From: Scatosoma sp045652965
Lineage (GTDB): Bacteria > Bacillota > Clostridia > Christensenellales > Borkfalkiaceae
NCBI GenBank assembly: GCA_045652965.1
Contig: JAZOLI010000088.1
Coordinates: 1 to 30,028 of the forward strand
Reading direction: 5' to 3'
Length of the DNA: 30,028 nt
Part shown: positions 1 to 7,046 of the stretch, in pieces
Layout: each line of letters begins with the position of its first letter
How positions within the stretch are numbered: the stretch's first letter is position 1
Program-made: the position numbers and the translations under genes
Notes under the pieces: generated by a model
The model's database searches: none
Told to the model about the DNA's origin: nothing
The model's input: the letters and a program-made list of their open reading frames with translations, nothing else

Positions 1-1
1 A

Positions 2-1150
2 CCCAAGAACGTGATCGAAAACGTTTACGGCAAGGGCGTGTTCTACGAAGATGCACTCAACCTTCTCTTCTCGGAAAACTATGGCACGATTTTGGATAAG
101 AACGAAAAGAAGTTCACCGTGGTTGGCGATCCCGACGTTTCGGTGGAAGATATCAGCGACGAAGGCGTGAGTTTGGTTGCAATCGTTCCCGTGAAGCCCG
201 AAGTGAAAATTTCCGCTTATAAGGGTATTAAAATCAAGGAATATGCGTATACTGTTAAGGACGAAGAAATCGACGCGGAAATCACCCGTTTGCTCGATAG
301 AAACGCACGCAAAGTGCCGGTCGAAAATCGCGCAGCGCAAAACGGCGATATCGCGAATATCGACTTCGTGGGTACGGTTGACGGCGTGAAATTTGACGGC
401 GGCGAAGCGGAAGGCTTTGATTTGACGCTCGGTAGCGGACAATTTATCCCCGGCTTTGAAGATCAAGTTGTGGGCATGAACATCGGTGAAACGAAAGACG
501 TGAACGTGACGTTCCCCGAAAATTATCAAGCGGAAAACCTTAAGGGTAAACCCGCTGTATTTAGCGTGAAATTGAACGCGCTTCAAGGCAAAGAATTGCC
601 TGAACTTACCGATGCGTTCATCAAAGACGCAACGGGAAGCGAAACGATTGAAGAATATAAGGCGAAAACGAAAGAACGTTTGCAAAAGAACGCGGATAGA
701 AAATCCAACGACGACACCGAAAACAGCATTTTAGAAGCGATTGCAGCGAATGCGGAAGCGGAAATTCCCCAAGCGATGATTGAAAAAGAAATCGATTCGC
801 TCGTTCAAAAATTTGAATATCAACTTATGTATCAAGGCTTGAAACTTCAAGATTATCTCGATTTCTTGAAAGTGACCGTTGCTGATTTTAGAAAGAATTA
901 TGAAGAACAAGCGAAAAAGAACGTTTTGAACCAGCTCGTGATTTCTCAGCTTATCAAAGAAGAAAACATCGAAGCAGGCGAAGAAGAAGTGAACGCAAAA
1001 GTTGCTGAGCAAGCGGCTTCCGTAGGCAAAGAAACGGAAGAATATAAGAAGAATATGGACCCTCGTCAATTCGATTATATCCGCAGCGATATCGTTCTTA
1101 CTAAACTTTTCAAACTCTTGAAAGAAAACAACGAAATGTATCAAGACTAA
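2..1150 (+). CDS. tig: Trigger factor, 5' end cut by window edge
   Basis: Ribosome-associated peptidyl-prolyl isomerase and chaperone that receives nascent chains at the exit tunnel. The reading frame is open to the first bases of the window; the first visible residues (PKNVIENVYG) are the end of the N-terminal ribosome-binding domain, just after where the GFRxGK signature would lie, so roughly the first 40-50 residues are missing. A GTG at 11 is in frame but is an internal Val. An FKBP-type domain is visible at about nt 338-586 (key stretches DFVGTVDG and FIPGFEDQ), followed by the helical C-terminal chaperone arms rich in Glu/Lys. It is followed by clpP and clpX, the usual Firmicute order tig-clpP-clpX. 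Identification is secure; only the start is unseen. Confidence 0.95.
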   Translation, partial: PKNVIENVYGKGVFYEDALNLLFSENYGTILDKNEKKFTVVGDPDVSVEDISDEGVSLVAIVPVKPEVKISAYKGIKIKEYAYTVKDEEIDAEITRLLDRNARKVPVENRAAQNGDIANIDFVGTVDGVKFDGGEAEGFDLTLGSGQFIPGFEDQVVGMNIGETKDVNVTFPENYQAENLKGKPAVFSVKLNALQGKELPELTDAFIKDATGSETIEEYKAKTKERLQKNADRKSNDDTENSILEAIAANAEAEIPQAMIEKEIDSLVQKFEYQLMYQGLKLQDYLDFLKVTVADFRKNYEEQAKKNVLNQLVISQLIKEENIEAGEEEVNAKVAEQAASVGKETEEYKKNMDPRQFDYIRSDIVLTKLFKLLKENNEMYQD

Positions 1151-1261
1151 ATAAACGCTTCTCTCTTGCTCGCCAACGTCATTGCGCGAGCAAGAAAAGC
1201 ACAGGCTTGACGAAGCATTGCGATGCATAAGCGCATTTAGAAACTAAAAAAAGGTAAAGTT

Positions 1262-1852
1262 ATGGAAAAAAACGTTTTAATCCCCTACGTCGTAGAACGC
1301 ACCTCTTCGGGCGAGCGCACTTACGATTTATATTCTCGTTTGCTTGACGATCGCATTATCTTTTTGAGTGGCGAAATCAACGATGCGGTGGCAAACACCG
1401 TGGTGGCACAACTTATCTATCTCGAAGGCAAAGACCCCACGAAGGATATCAGCCTTTATATCAATTCCCCCGGCGGCTCGGTTTCGGCAGGTATGGCGAT
1501 TTACGACACCATGAATTATATCAAGTGCGACGTTTCGACCATTTGTATCGGGCTGGCGGCGAGCATGGGCGCGTTCTTGCTTTCTAGCGGCGCGCGCGGC
1601 AAACGTTTTGCGCTCCCTAATTCCGAAATTATGATCCACCAACCGCTCGGTGGCGCGCAAGGTCAAGCAAGCGACATCAAAATTCAAGCGGAACATATTT
1701 TGCGCACGAAAGCAAAACTCAATCGTATTCTTTCCGAGAACACGGGCAGAGATCTCGCTTCCATTGAACGCGACACGGATAGAGATAACTATATGTCCGC
1801 CGACGAAGCGCGCGCGTACGGCTTGATTGATAAGGTTTTCGTGAGAAGATAA
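1262..1852 (+). CDS. clpP: ATP-dependent Clp protease proteolytic subunit ClpP
   Basis: Serine protease subunit forming the tetradecameric barrel that degrades substrates unfolded by ClpX or ClpC. It has 196 aa, the normal length. The catalytic triad is visible: Ser101 in GLAASMGAF, His126 in IMIHQPLGG and Asp175 in DTDRDNYMS. The oxyanion-loop motif SPGGSV (69-74) is also present. The ATG at 1262 is preceded by an AAGG ribosome binding site at 1251-1254, and the N-terminus (MEKNVLIPYVVE) matches the family start. It lies 111 bp after tig and is followed by a terminator-like hairpin before clpX, so clpX may be partly uncoupled from it. The gap before clpP holds an 8-bp inverted repeat (1165-1172/1187-1194) without a T tract. 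Confidence 0.97.
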   Translation: MEKNVLIPYVVERTSSGERTYDLYSRLLDDRIIFLSGEINDAVANTVVAQLIYLEGKDPTKDISLYINSPGGSVSAGMAIYDTMNYIKCDVSTICIGLAASMGAFLLSSGARGKRFALPNSEIMIHQPLGGAQGQASDIKIQAEHILRTKAKLNRILSENTGRDLASIERDTDRDNYMSADEARAYGLIDKVFVRR

Positions 1853-1887
1853 GCGGATAAACCGATAAGCAAAAAACTTGATTTTTT

Positions 1888-1923
1888 ACGCGCAAAACCC
1901 TTTTGGCTTTGCGCGGTATTTTT
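1888..1923 (+). terminator. Hairpin terminator or attenuator after clpP
   Basis: CGCGCAAA (1889-1896) pairs with TTTGCGCG (1908-1915) and is followed by a T-rich run (TATTTTTTC, 1917-1925). It sits 36 bp after the clpP stop and 80 bp before clpX, so it probably attenuates read-through from clpP into clpX. Confidence 0.7.
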
Positions 1924-1950
1924 TCTAAACTTTCAGTCAATAACATTTTC

Positions 1951-1981
1951 ATCGTTCGCTGCATACGATAGAACGAACGAT
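1951..1981. repeat. 8-bp inverted repeat in clpX leader
   Basis: ATCGTTCG (1951-1958) and CGAACGAT (1974-1981) form a perfect inverted repeat with a 15-nt spacer, about 24 bp upstream of the clpX start. It could be an operator or an mRNA hairpin. It does not match the CtsR heptad repeat or the HrcA CIRCE element that I know. Confidence 0.4.
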
Positions 1982-2004
1982 AGGGAAAATTTGGAGTGTA
2001 AATT

Positions 2005-3246
2005 ATGAGCAACAAAAACCAACATTGTTCTTTTTGCGGCAAACCAAAAGAAGAAACTCGCCGCTTAATTTCAGGGCCTGACGGCGCTTGCATTTGCGAC
2101 GAGTGCGTGGAAATTTGCAAATCGATGGTAGACGAATGGTCAGATGATAAAGCCCCGCAAAAGGAAGTGCCTTTGAAAAAGCCTGCGGAAATTAAGGCGG
2201 AGCTCGATCAATATATCATCGGTCAAGACAAGGCGAAACGCGTTTTGTCCGTTGCCGTTTATAACCATTATAAACGCATCAACGCCGCCGCAAAATCGAA
2301 AGGAAAACCCCACGACGGCGTGGAAATTGAAAAAAGCAACGTGCTTTTGCTCGGTCCTACCGGTAGCGGTAAAACCTTGCTTGCAAGAACGCTTGCAAAA
2401 ATTTTGAACGTGCCCTTTGCCACTTCCGATGCTACCACGCTCACCGAAGCAGGCTACGTTGGCGAAGACGTGGAAAATATCCTTTTAAAGCTCATTCAAA
2501 ACGCCGATTATGACATTGAACGCGCGCAACGCGGCATTATCTATATCGACGAAATTGATAAAATTTCAAGAAAGGGCGAAAACGTTTCCATCACCCGCGA
2601 CGTTTCGGGCGAAGGCGTGCAACAGGCGCTTCTCAAAATTATTGAAAGCACCACGGCAAACGTGCCCCCTCAAGGCGGTAGAAAACACCCCAACCAAGAA
2701 TGCTTGCGCATTGACACCACCAATATTTTGTTCATTTGCGGCGGTGCGTTCGTGGGCCTCGATAAGATCGTTTCGTCAAGAAAAGACGACACCACGCTCG
2801 GCTTCGGCGGCAAGGTGCGTTTGGGCGCAAACGAAGCGGATTATTCTGTGCTTGACGACGTGAAACCGCAGGATTTAACGAAATTCGGCTTGATCCCCGA
2901 ATTTGTCGGTAGACTTCCCATCGTCGTAAACCTTGATCCTTTGGGCGAAGAAGCTTTGGTGAAGATTTTAACCGAGCCGAAAAACGCCATCATCAAACAA
3001 TATCAAAAACTTGTGGGCTACGACGGCGTGAAGCTGACGGTGGAAGAAGATGCCGTGCGTGAAATTGCGCAAACGGCGATCCGCTTGAAAACGGGCGCGC
3101 GCGGGCTTAGAACGATCATTGAAAACGTGATGACGGACGTGATGTATAAAATCCCTTCGGAAACGGACGTGGAAGAAGTGGTCATCACGAAAGAATGTTT
3201 AACGGACGGCAAAACCCCCAAGCTCATTTATAAACAAACGGCGTAA
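2005..3246 (+). CDS. clpX: ATP-dependent Clp protease ATP-binding subunit ClpX
   Basis: AAA+ unfoldase that feeds substrates to ClpP. It has 413 aa, the usual length. The N-terminal zinc-binding domain has Cys8, Cys11, Cys31 and Cys34 (CSFC...CDEC). Walker A GPTGSGKT is at 117-124 and Walker B IDEID at 181-185. The pore loop GYVG is at 150-153 and the RKH loop at 226-228. The ClpP-docking tripeptide is LGF (265-267), as in many Firmicutes, rather than IGF. The C-terminal sensor-2 region is recognisable (KTGARGLR). The ATG is preceded by TTGGAGTG. It ends at a strong terminator, so the lon gene that often follows clpX in Firmicutes is not co-transcribed with it here; lon lies about 10 kb further on. 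Confidence 0.97.
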   Translation: MSNKNQHCSFCGKPKEETRRLISGPDGACICDECVEICKSMVDEWSDDKAPQKEVPLKKPAEIKAELDQYIIGQDKAKRVLSVAVYNHYKRINAAAKSKGKPHDGVEIEKSNVLLLGPTGSGKTLLARTLAKILNVPFATSDATTLTEAGYVGEDVENILLKLIQNADYDIERAQRGIIYIDEIDKISRKGENVSITRDVSGEGVQQALLKIIESTTANVPPQGGRKHPNQECLRIDTTNILFICGGAFVGLDKIVSSRKDDTTLGFGGKVRLGANEADYSVLDDVKPQDLTKFGLIPEFVGRLPIVVNLDPLGEEALVKILTEPKNAIIKQYQKLVGYDGVKLTVEEDAVREIAQTAIRLKTGARGLRTIIENVMTDVMYKIPSETDVEEVVITKECLTDGKTPKLIYKQTA

Positions 3247-3264
3247 AATTTTTGTATAAATACA

Positions 3265-3298
3265 CCCCCCGACTTATTGCAAGTCGGGGGGCTGTTTT
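3265..3298 (+). terminator. Rho-independent terminator of clpX
   Basis: An 11-bp GC-rich stem, CCCCCCGACTT (3265-3275) with AAGTCGGGGGG (3281-3291), has an ATTGC loop and is followed by CTGTTTTTA. It closes the tig-clpP-clpX block and abuts the end of the convergent xre gene. Confidence 0.92.
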
Positions 3299-3498
3299 TA
3301 GGTTAATATGTTATCGAAAGATTCGTCGAAATATTCGCACAAAAGGGCAAGCGTTTGAAAATTGGGCTCGCAAACACCCTTTTCCCACGCGCTCACCGTC
3401 CGTTGATCCACACCTGCAATGCCTGCAACCTGCCTTTGCGTGAGATCATAGCTCTTTCTCAAATTTCTTAAATTTTCCGCAAACCTTATCTCTTTCAT
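3298..3498 (-). CDS. Small Xre/Cro-C1-type HTH transcriptional regulator
   Basis: A 66-aa protein consisting of little more than one HTH_3 domain (helix-turn-helix about residues 19-40, LTQRQVAGIAGVDQRTVSAW). This size is typical of Cro-like or SinR-like autorepressors in phages, plasmids and toxin or stress modules. It is divergent from the lipoprotein gene at 3592. The shared 93-bp gap holds two copies of the palindrome TTACCAA-n5-TTGGT, one of them ending only 11 bp before its own start codon, so it most probably represses itself and the neighbour. No ribosome binding site is present: TATACA lies only a few bases upstream of the ATG, so the mRNA may be leaderless. No other in-frame ATG fits. 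The DNA target is inferred, not shown. Confidence 0.85.
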   Translation of the reverse strand: MKEIRFAENLRNLRKSYDLTQRQVAGIAGVDQRTVSAWEKGVCEPNFQTLALLCEYFDESFDNILT

Positions 3499-3508
3499 AT
3501 TGTATATA

Positions 3509-3527
3509 TTACCAAAAATATTGGTAA
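3509..3527. promoter_or_regulatory. Operator O1 (palindrome) in xre/lipoprotein gap
   Basis: TTACCAA-AAATA-TTGGTAA is a 7-bp-arm inverted repeat just upstream of the -35 box of the lipoprotein promoter and right at the xre start. It is a probable binding site for the adjacent Xre protein. Confidence 0.75.
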
Positions 3528-3532
3528 TATGC

Positions 3533-3561
3533 TTGACTTACCAAAAATATTGGTGTATAAT
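3533..3561 (+). promoter_or_regulatory. SigmaA promoter of the lipoprotein gene with operator O2 in the spacer
   Basis: TTGACT (3533-3538), 17-bp spacer, TATAAT (3556-3561). The spacer is filled by a second palindrome copy (TTACCAA-AAATA-TTGGT, 3538-3554), placed 29 bp after O1. A repressor bound there would block RNA polymerase directly. Confidence 0.85.
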
Positions 3562-3591
3562 TTAAATATAAATTTTTTGGAGGTTTTACAA

Positions 3592-4320
3592 ATGAAAAAA
3601 TTGGTTTCTCTTTTGCTGTCTATGCTTTTATTGTTTTCTTGCAGTGGCTTCTTATTAGCTTGTGGCGGTGATAATAGTGCAAATTCAAACACAGAACAAA
3701 CAACCTGTAGCCATAATTATATTGTTGCTGAAAGAAAAGCAACTTGTTCTAAGGGTGGTTATGCAACCTATGAATGCTCGATTTGCAGTGATTCTTATCA
3801 AGAGTATGAAGCGGCTTTGGGTCATACAACAAATAGTGGCACTTGTTTAAGATGTGGTCAAAAACTTGCTGCAGAGATATGGGAATCTGCATTTTATGTT
3901 GATGAATTTAATAACCCTACAAATCAAGCATATATACGAAATACAGATGTTTTTGTTGGCACATTTAGCAATAGTGCAACAACAAATTCTAAATTGTATG
4001 CTCGAATTTTAATAGATGCAGAAGATATAGCTATAAAACTTTGGGAGTATGGTAGTCTTGAAGTAAATGCTTATTCTACAACATATTATGATATAACATT
4101 ATTAGATGACAATGGGAATAAACATTATACAAACGGAACAATGTATAAAAATGGCGAACGTATTTATTTTAAAGATTGGACATTTGCGTCCTTATTACAA
4201 CAAAACCAAAAATTGAAAGTTTATATTGTAGAAGATTCAAAATATGGTTATAATTCCTCCTATTTATTCGAAGTTGAAAACGGAAATTTCAACACAGTTT
4301 ATTCAAATTTTTATAAGTAA
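3592..4320 (+). CDS. Putative lipoprotein with Cys-rich Clostridial surface module
   Basis: A 242-aa exported protein. The start at 3592 was chosen because GGAGG (3579-3583) sits 8 nt upstream; the longer reading frame from 3529 would begin inside the promoter. The signal peptide ends in the lipobox LLAC with Cys24 as lipidation site, followed by Gly-Gly. Residues about 37-95 carry a Cys/His-rich segment (CSHNY...ATCSKGG...YECSIC...GHT...CLRCG) of the kind repeated in many Clostridial surface proteins, probably metal-binding or fold-stabilising. The rest (about 95-242) looks like beta-rich sequence with many Tyr and Asn; I do not recognise it. Codon use is much more AT-rich than clpX or rng, which suggests recent acquisition. 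Expression is likely controlled by the divergent Xre protein. Function unknown. Confidence 0.8.
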   Translation: MKKLVSLLLSMLLLFSCSGFLLACGGDNSANSNTEQTTCSHNYIVAERKATCSKGGYATYECSICSDSYQEYEAALGHTTNSGTCLRCGQKLAAEIWESAFYVDEFNNPTNQAYIRNTDVFVGTFSNSATTNSKLYARILIDAEDIAIKLWEYGSLEVNAYSTTYYDITLLDDNGNKHYTNGTMYKNGERIYFKDWTFASLLQQNQKLKVYIVEDSKYGYNSSYLFEVENGNFNTVYSNFYK

Positions 4321-4344
4321 TAAAAAAAGTAAAAACAATAAAGT

Positions 4345-4375
4345 AAAGGATAACGAAAAATTTCGTTATCCTTTT
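4345..4375. terminator. Bidirectional hairpin terminator after lipoprotein gene
   Basis: AAAGGATAACGAAA (4345-4358) pairs perfectly with TTTCGTTATCCTTT (4361-4374). Being A-rich upstream and T-rich downstream, it can serve both the lipoprotein gene and the convergent rng. Its TAACGAAA core recurs in the palindrome at 25081-25110. Confidence 0.85.
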
Positions 4376-4462
4376 ATGTTTTAAAATCACTGTGAGTAAT
4401 GCACGTTTTTAGTCATTTTTTTGTGCAACAAAGCGTTGCACGCTATTCTTCGTTATAACAAA

Positions 4463-5968
4463 TCAGTAAAGTATTTGTGCTTTGTCGGGTAAATTTAAAA
4501 CGGTGGAATTATCGCCGCGGACGGTGAAAAATTCTTCCTTATACGTTTTATGGGGTACGAAATAAACACGCTTATCTTTCCAGCGGTTCTTCGCTTCGAT
4601 GGAAAACACGCCTTCGCTTAAAATTTTGTGCATAATTCCATGGTGAAGCTCTACAATCACCGCGTTATAGCCATCGGCAAAACTATCCAAAATCGCCGCG
4701 CGAATTTGCATGATCGTGAAGATGTCTTCGTGTACTTCGCCCACACCGCCACAATGGGGGCATGATTTTATCAAAAAGGACATTGCTTCATTTCCCACGC
4801 GCTTGCGCGTAAATTGCGTTAAGCAAAGCTCACTCATGGGCAAAACGTTGCACTTGGCTTTGTCCTGCGAAAGCGCGCTCTTCAATGCTTCCGTCACCGC
4901 TTCTTTATGCGCTTCTTCCGCCATATCGATAAAATCAACCACTACGATCCCACCGATATTGCGAAGCCGAACTTGCCGCGCGATCTCTTTCGCCGCTTCC
5001 AAGTTCACCGCAAACACCGTTTCTTCTAAGCTCGTTTCCCCAACGTAGCTACCCGTGTTGACGTCAATCACCGTAAGCGCTTCCGTTGGATCAATCACGA
5101 GATATCCACCGCTTTCGAGCGCCACGGTGGGGCTCGTCGCTTCATAAACGAGTGGGGTGATGCCGTATTCTTTGAGCATCGAGCGCTCGCCGCTATATTT
5201 AATCAGTTTCTTTTCCGGCACGTCGCCACGCAAACGAATGAGCGCGCGAAGCTTTTGATATAGCTCTTCGTCGCCCACGCGAATCGCCACAAGCTCGTCG
5301 CCGAAACTATCGCGCATAATGCGAACCGGCAATTCTTCGTCTTGCTGAAGTACGTCGCCACTTTCCGCCGTTTCCGCGTTCTTGACAAGCTGCGAATATA
5401 GCTTTTTCAGATATTCCCATTCTGCTTTCAGCTGTTTTTGGGTGGCAAGCGGCGCTTGTGTGCGAACGATAAAGCCTTCGTTTTCGCTCTTGCGCATTTT
5501 TTCTACGCTTTTTAAAAGCTTTTCCCGTTGCTTTTCATCCGTGATTTTTCGAGATATACCCAAAAAATCGGTGTTTGGCAAATAGATAATGTGCTTGCCC
5601 ACGAGCGAAAGATTGGTCGTCACTTTCGCGCCCTTGTTGCCGCGAGGCGGCTTTGTCACTTGCACTAAAATTTCGTCGCCGACTTTGAGTTTTAAAGGCT
5701 TTGCGTTCGTTTGCACGTGCGTTCCGTCGTATTTTGTATAATCGGTGTAGGTTTCTTCCATGGAAAGATAACAATTTTTCGCCAAGCCGCACGCAATAAA
5801 AGCGGCGTTCATGCCCGAAAGCACGTTCACCACTTTCCCTTTATATACGTTGCCAACGATGCTACCGCAGTCTTCCCGTTCTACGGAAAATTCGGCAAGT
5901 TTACCGTCTTCTACCAAAGCGGCAAATTGCCGACCGCAAAACCGATCGAAAAACCATTCCTTTTTCAT
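4463..5968 (-). CDS. rng: Ribonuclease E/G family endoribonuclease
   Basis: Single-strand-specific endoribonuclease of mRNA decay and rRNA processing. Its 501 aa correspond to the catalytic half of RNase E or to RNase G, with no long degradosome tail. An S1-like domain lies at about 36-123 (GNVYKGKVVNVL, NAAFIACG). The DNase-I-like catalytic core carries the metal-binding Asp302 (VIDVNTGS) and Asp345 (VVVDFIDM), nearly the same positions as in E. coli RNase E. The Zn-link CPHC is at 403-406. The start ATG at 5968 has GGGGAGACG upstream. In many Clostridia rng follows spoIVFAB and precedes rplU; here spoIVFB is upstream but rplU lies 12 kb away. It has its own promoter and an 18-bp tandem repeat in its leader. 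Confidence 0.95.
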   Translation of the reverse strand: MKKEWFFDRFCGRQFAALVEDGKLAEFSVEREDCGSIVGNVYKGKVVNVLSGMNAAFIACGLAKNCYLSMEETYTDYTKYDGTHVQTNAKPLKLKVGDEILVQVTKPPRGNKGAKVTTNLSLVGKHIIYLPNTDFLGISRKITDEKQREKLLKSVEKMRKSENEGFIVRTQAPLATQKQLKAEWEYLKKLYSQLVKNAETAESGDVLQQDEELPVRIMRDSFGDELVAIRVGDEELYQKLRALIRLRGDVPEKKLIKYSGERSMLKEYGITPLVYEATSPTVALESGGYLVIDPTEALTVIDVNTGSYVGETSLEETVFAVNLEAAKEIARQVRLRNIGGIVVVDFIDMAEEAHKEAVTEALKSALSQDKAKCNVLPMSELCLTQFTRKRVGNEAMSFLIKSCPHCGGVGEVHEDIFTIMQIRAAILDSFADGYNAVIVELHHGIMHKILSEGVFSIEAKNRWKDKRVYFVPHKTYKEEFFTVRGDNSTVLNLPDKAQILY

Positions 5969-6003
5969 TCGTTTGTCGTCTCCCCGAAATTTTTAACTCG
6001 CGA

Positions 6004-6039
6004 ATCGTACACCAATTATTAATCGCACACCAATTATTA
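6004..6039. repeat. 18-bp tandem direct repeat in rng leader
   Basis: Two adjacent 18-bp units (6004-6021 and 6022-6039; ATCGYACACCAATTATTA on the plus strand) differ at one base. The repeat lies immediately downstream of the rng -10 box, inside the 5' leader, about 35-70 nt before the start codon. Confidence 0.85.
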
Positions 6040-6067
6040 GTATAACATACAAAGCGTCGTTTTGCAA
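6039..6067 (-). promoter_or_regulatory. SigmaA promoter of rng
   Basis: Read on the minus strand: TTGCAA (6067-6062), 17-bp spacer, TATACT (6044-6039). It gives rng its own transcription start, separate from spoIVFB. Confidence 0.7.
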
Positions 6068-6098
6068 TGATTTTCATGCGTTTTTAGGCGTTTTTTGC

Positions 6099-7046
6099 TC
6101 ATTTTATCGCATTTTTTATCTCATTTAGGCTCTCATACGGCGTTTTTGCGTGTAAAAACCAAATAGCGAGCTCGTTTTGCGGCAGGTCGAACAAATGCCG
6201 CTCGTTTTGATCGTAGACTTCTAAAACGAGATAGCTGCCGCGCGCGAGAAACCCCATCACGTCCTTGATAGGGCAACTATCTAGCACCGCCACGCGTTTG
6301 AGCTCGATCCCTTTTTTTAACGCTTCCCTGCAAGAAAAATCTATGCGGCTATACGCCGAATGCTCCTTGTTGCCAAGCGCGCCCAAAAGCAAAAAACCGC
6401 CAAACAAAAGCAAGGATAAGTTTTTTGGAGAAACGAAAAAGAACAGGGCAAAAAAACCCGCCGAAAACGTGAGCGTGAGCGCGCGGCAAATTCGCTCTGC
6501 TCTTTTCTCTGCTTTGCGCTCATTCGCCCCGTTTTTCAATAGTGCTCTTGTGAGCATGCACCGTAAAATGCGGCCGCCGTCAAGGGGGTATGCAGGCAAC
6601 AAATTGACAAGCGCAATCGTGAGCGAAGAATAGCACGCGGTGTCGGTGAACGCGTACACGGTGGGGGTCAACCACCACCAAGCCACAAAAAACACCGCCG
6701 TGAAAAGGTTGCAAAGTGGACCGCAAATGGCAACGTAAATTTCGTCTTTTAGGGAAATTCCGCTCAAATCACCGTCGATCACCGCACCAAAGGGCATGAG
6801 TACGATTTTGTTGAGCTTATAGCCAAGTTTTGCCGCCGCAAATGCGTGCGCGCACTCGTGCTCGATTGCAACCAAACAACTCATTAAAAACAACGGGAGC
6901 TCGCCCGTGAAGCAATAGAACACCCCAACTGCCAAAAACAGGGGATGGAGTTTGACCGTAGGCAATCCCAACCACTTGGAAAAATTAGGGCGGCGAAATG
7001 CGTTTCGCCGCCCACCTTTTATTCTTGCTCTATCCACGCCAAACAA
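6099..7046 (-). CDS. spoIVFB: SpoIVFB-like intramembrane metalloprotease (M50/S2P)
   Basis: Site-2-protease family membrane zinc protease. In Bacillus, SpoIVFB cuts pro-sigmaK in the outer forespore membrane of the mother cell. The zinc motif HECAH (His63-Glu64-His67 in this model) lies in a hydrophobic helix, and the third ligand is Asp156 in NLLPAYPLDGGR; several membrane segments follow. The gene lies directly after the spoIVFA-like gene, the canonical pair, and rng follows as in many Clostridia. The start is uncertain. TTG at 7046 (weak GGAAG upstream) overlaps the end of spoIVFA, but the first 20 or so codons would then run through a terminator hairpin (6988-7013). TTG codons at 6971 or 6965 start nearer to the conserved VKLHPLF region but lack a ribosome binding site. 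Confidence 0.88.
   Translation of the reverse strand: MFGVDRARIKGGRRNAFRRPNFSKWLGLPTVKLHPLFLAVGVFYCFTGELPLFLMSCLVAIEHECAHAFAAAKLGYKLNKIVLMPFGAVIDGDLSGISLKDEIYVAICGPLCNLFTAVFFVAWWWLTPTVYAFTDTACYSSLTIALVNLLPAYPLDGGRILRCMLTRALLKNGANERKAEKRAERICRALTLTFSAGFFALFFFVSPKNLSLLLFGGFLLLGALGNKEHSAYSRIDFSCREALKKGIELKRVAVLDSCPIKDVMGFLARGSYLVLEVYDQNERHLFDLPQNELAIWFLHAKTPYESLNEIKNAIK
6980..7013 (-). terminator. Terminator hairpin between spoIVFA and spoIVFB
   Basis: GGGCGGCGAAA (6988-6998) pairs perfectly with TTTCGCCGCCC (7003-7013) around a 4-nt loop. On the minus strand it is followed by TAATTTTT. It begins 6 bp after the spoIVFA stop codon and falls inside the longest spoIVFB frame, so it should limit transcription into spoIVFB. 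Confidence 0.8.

Noticed and set aside
1165..1194. Terminator after tig
   Set aside because: The CTTGCTCG/CGAGCAAG stem is real but has a 14-nt loop and no T tract; it may only stabilise the RNA.
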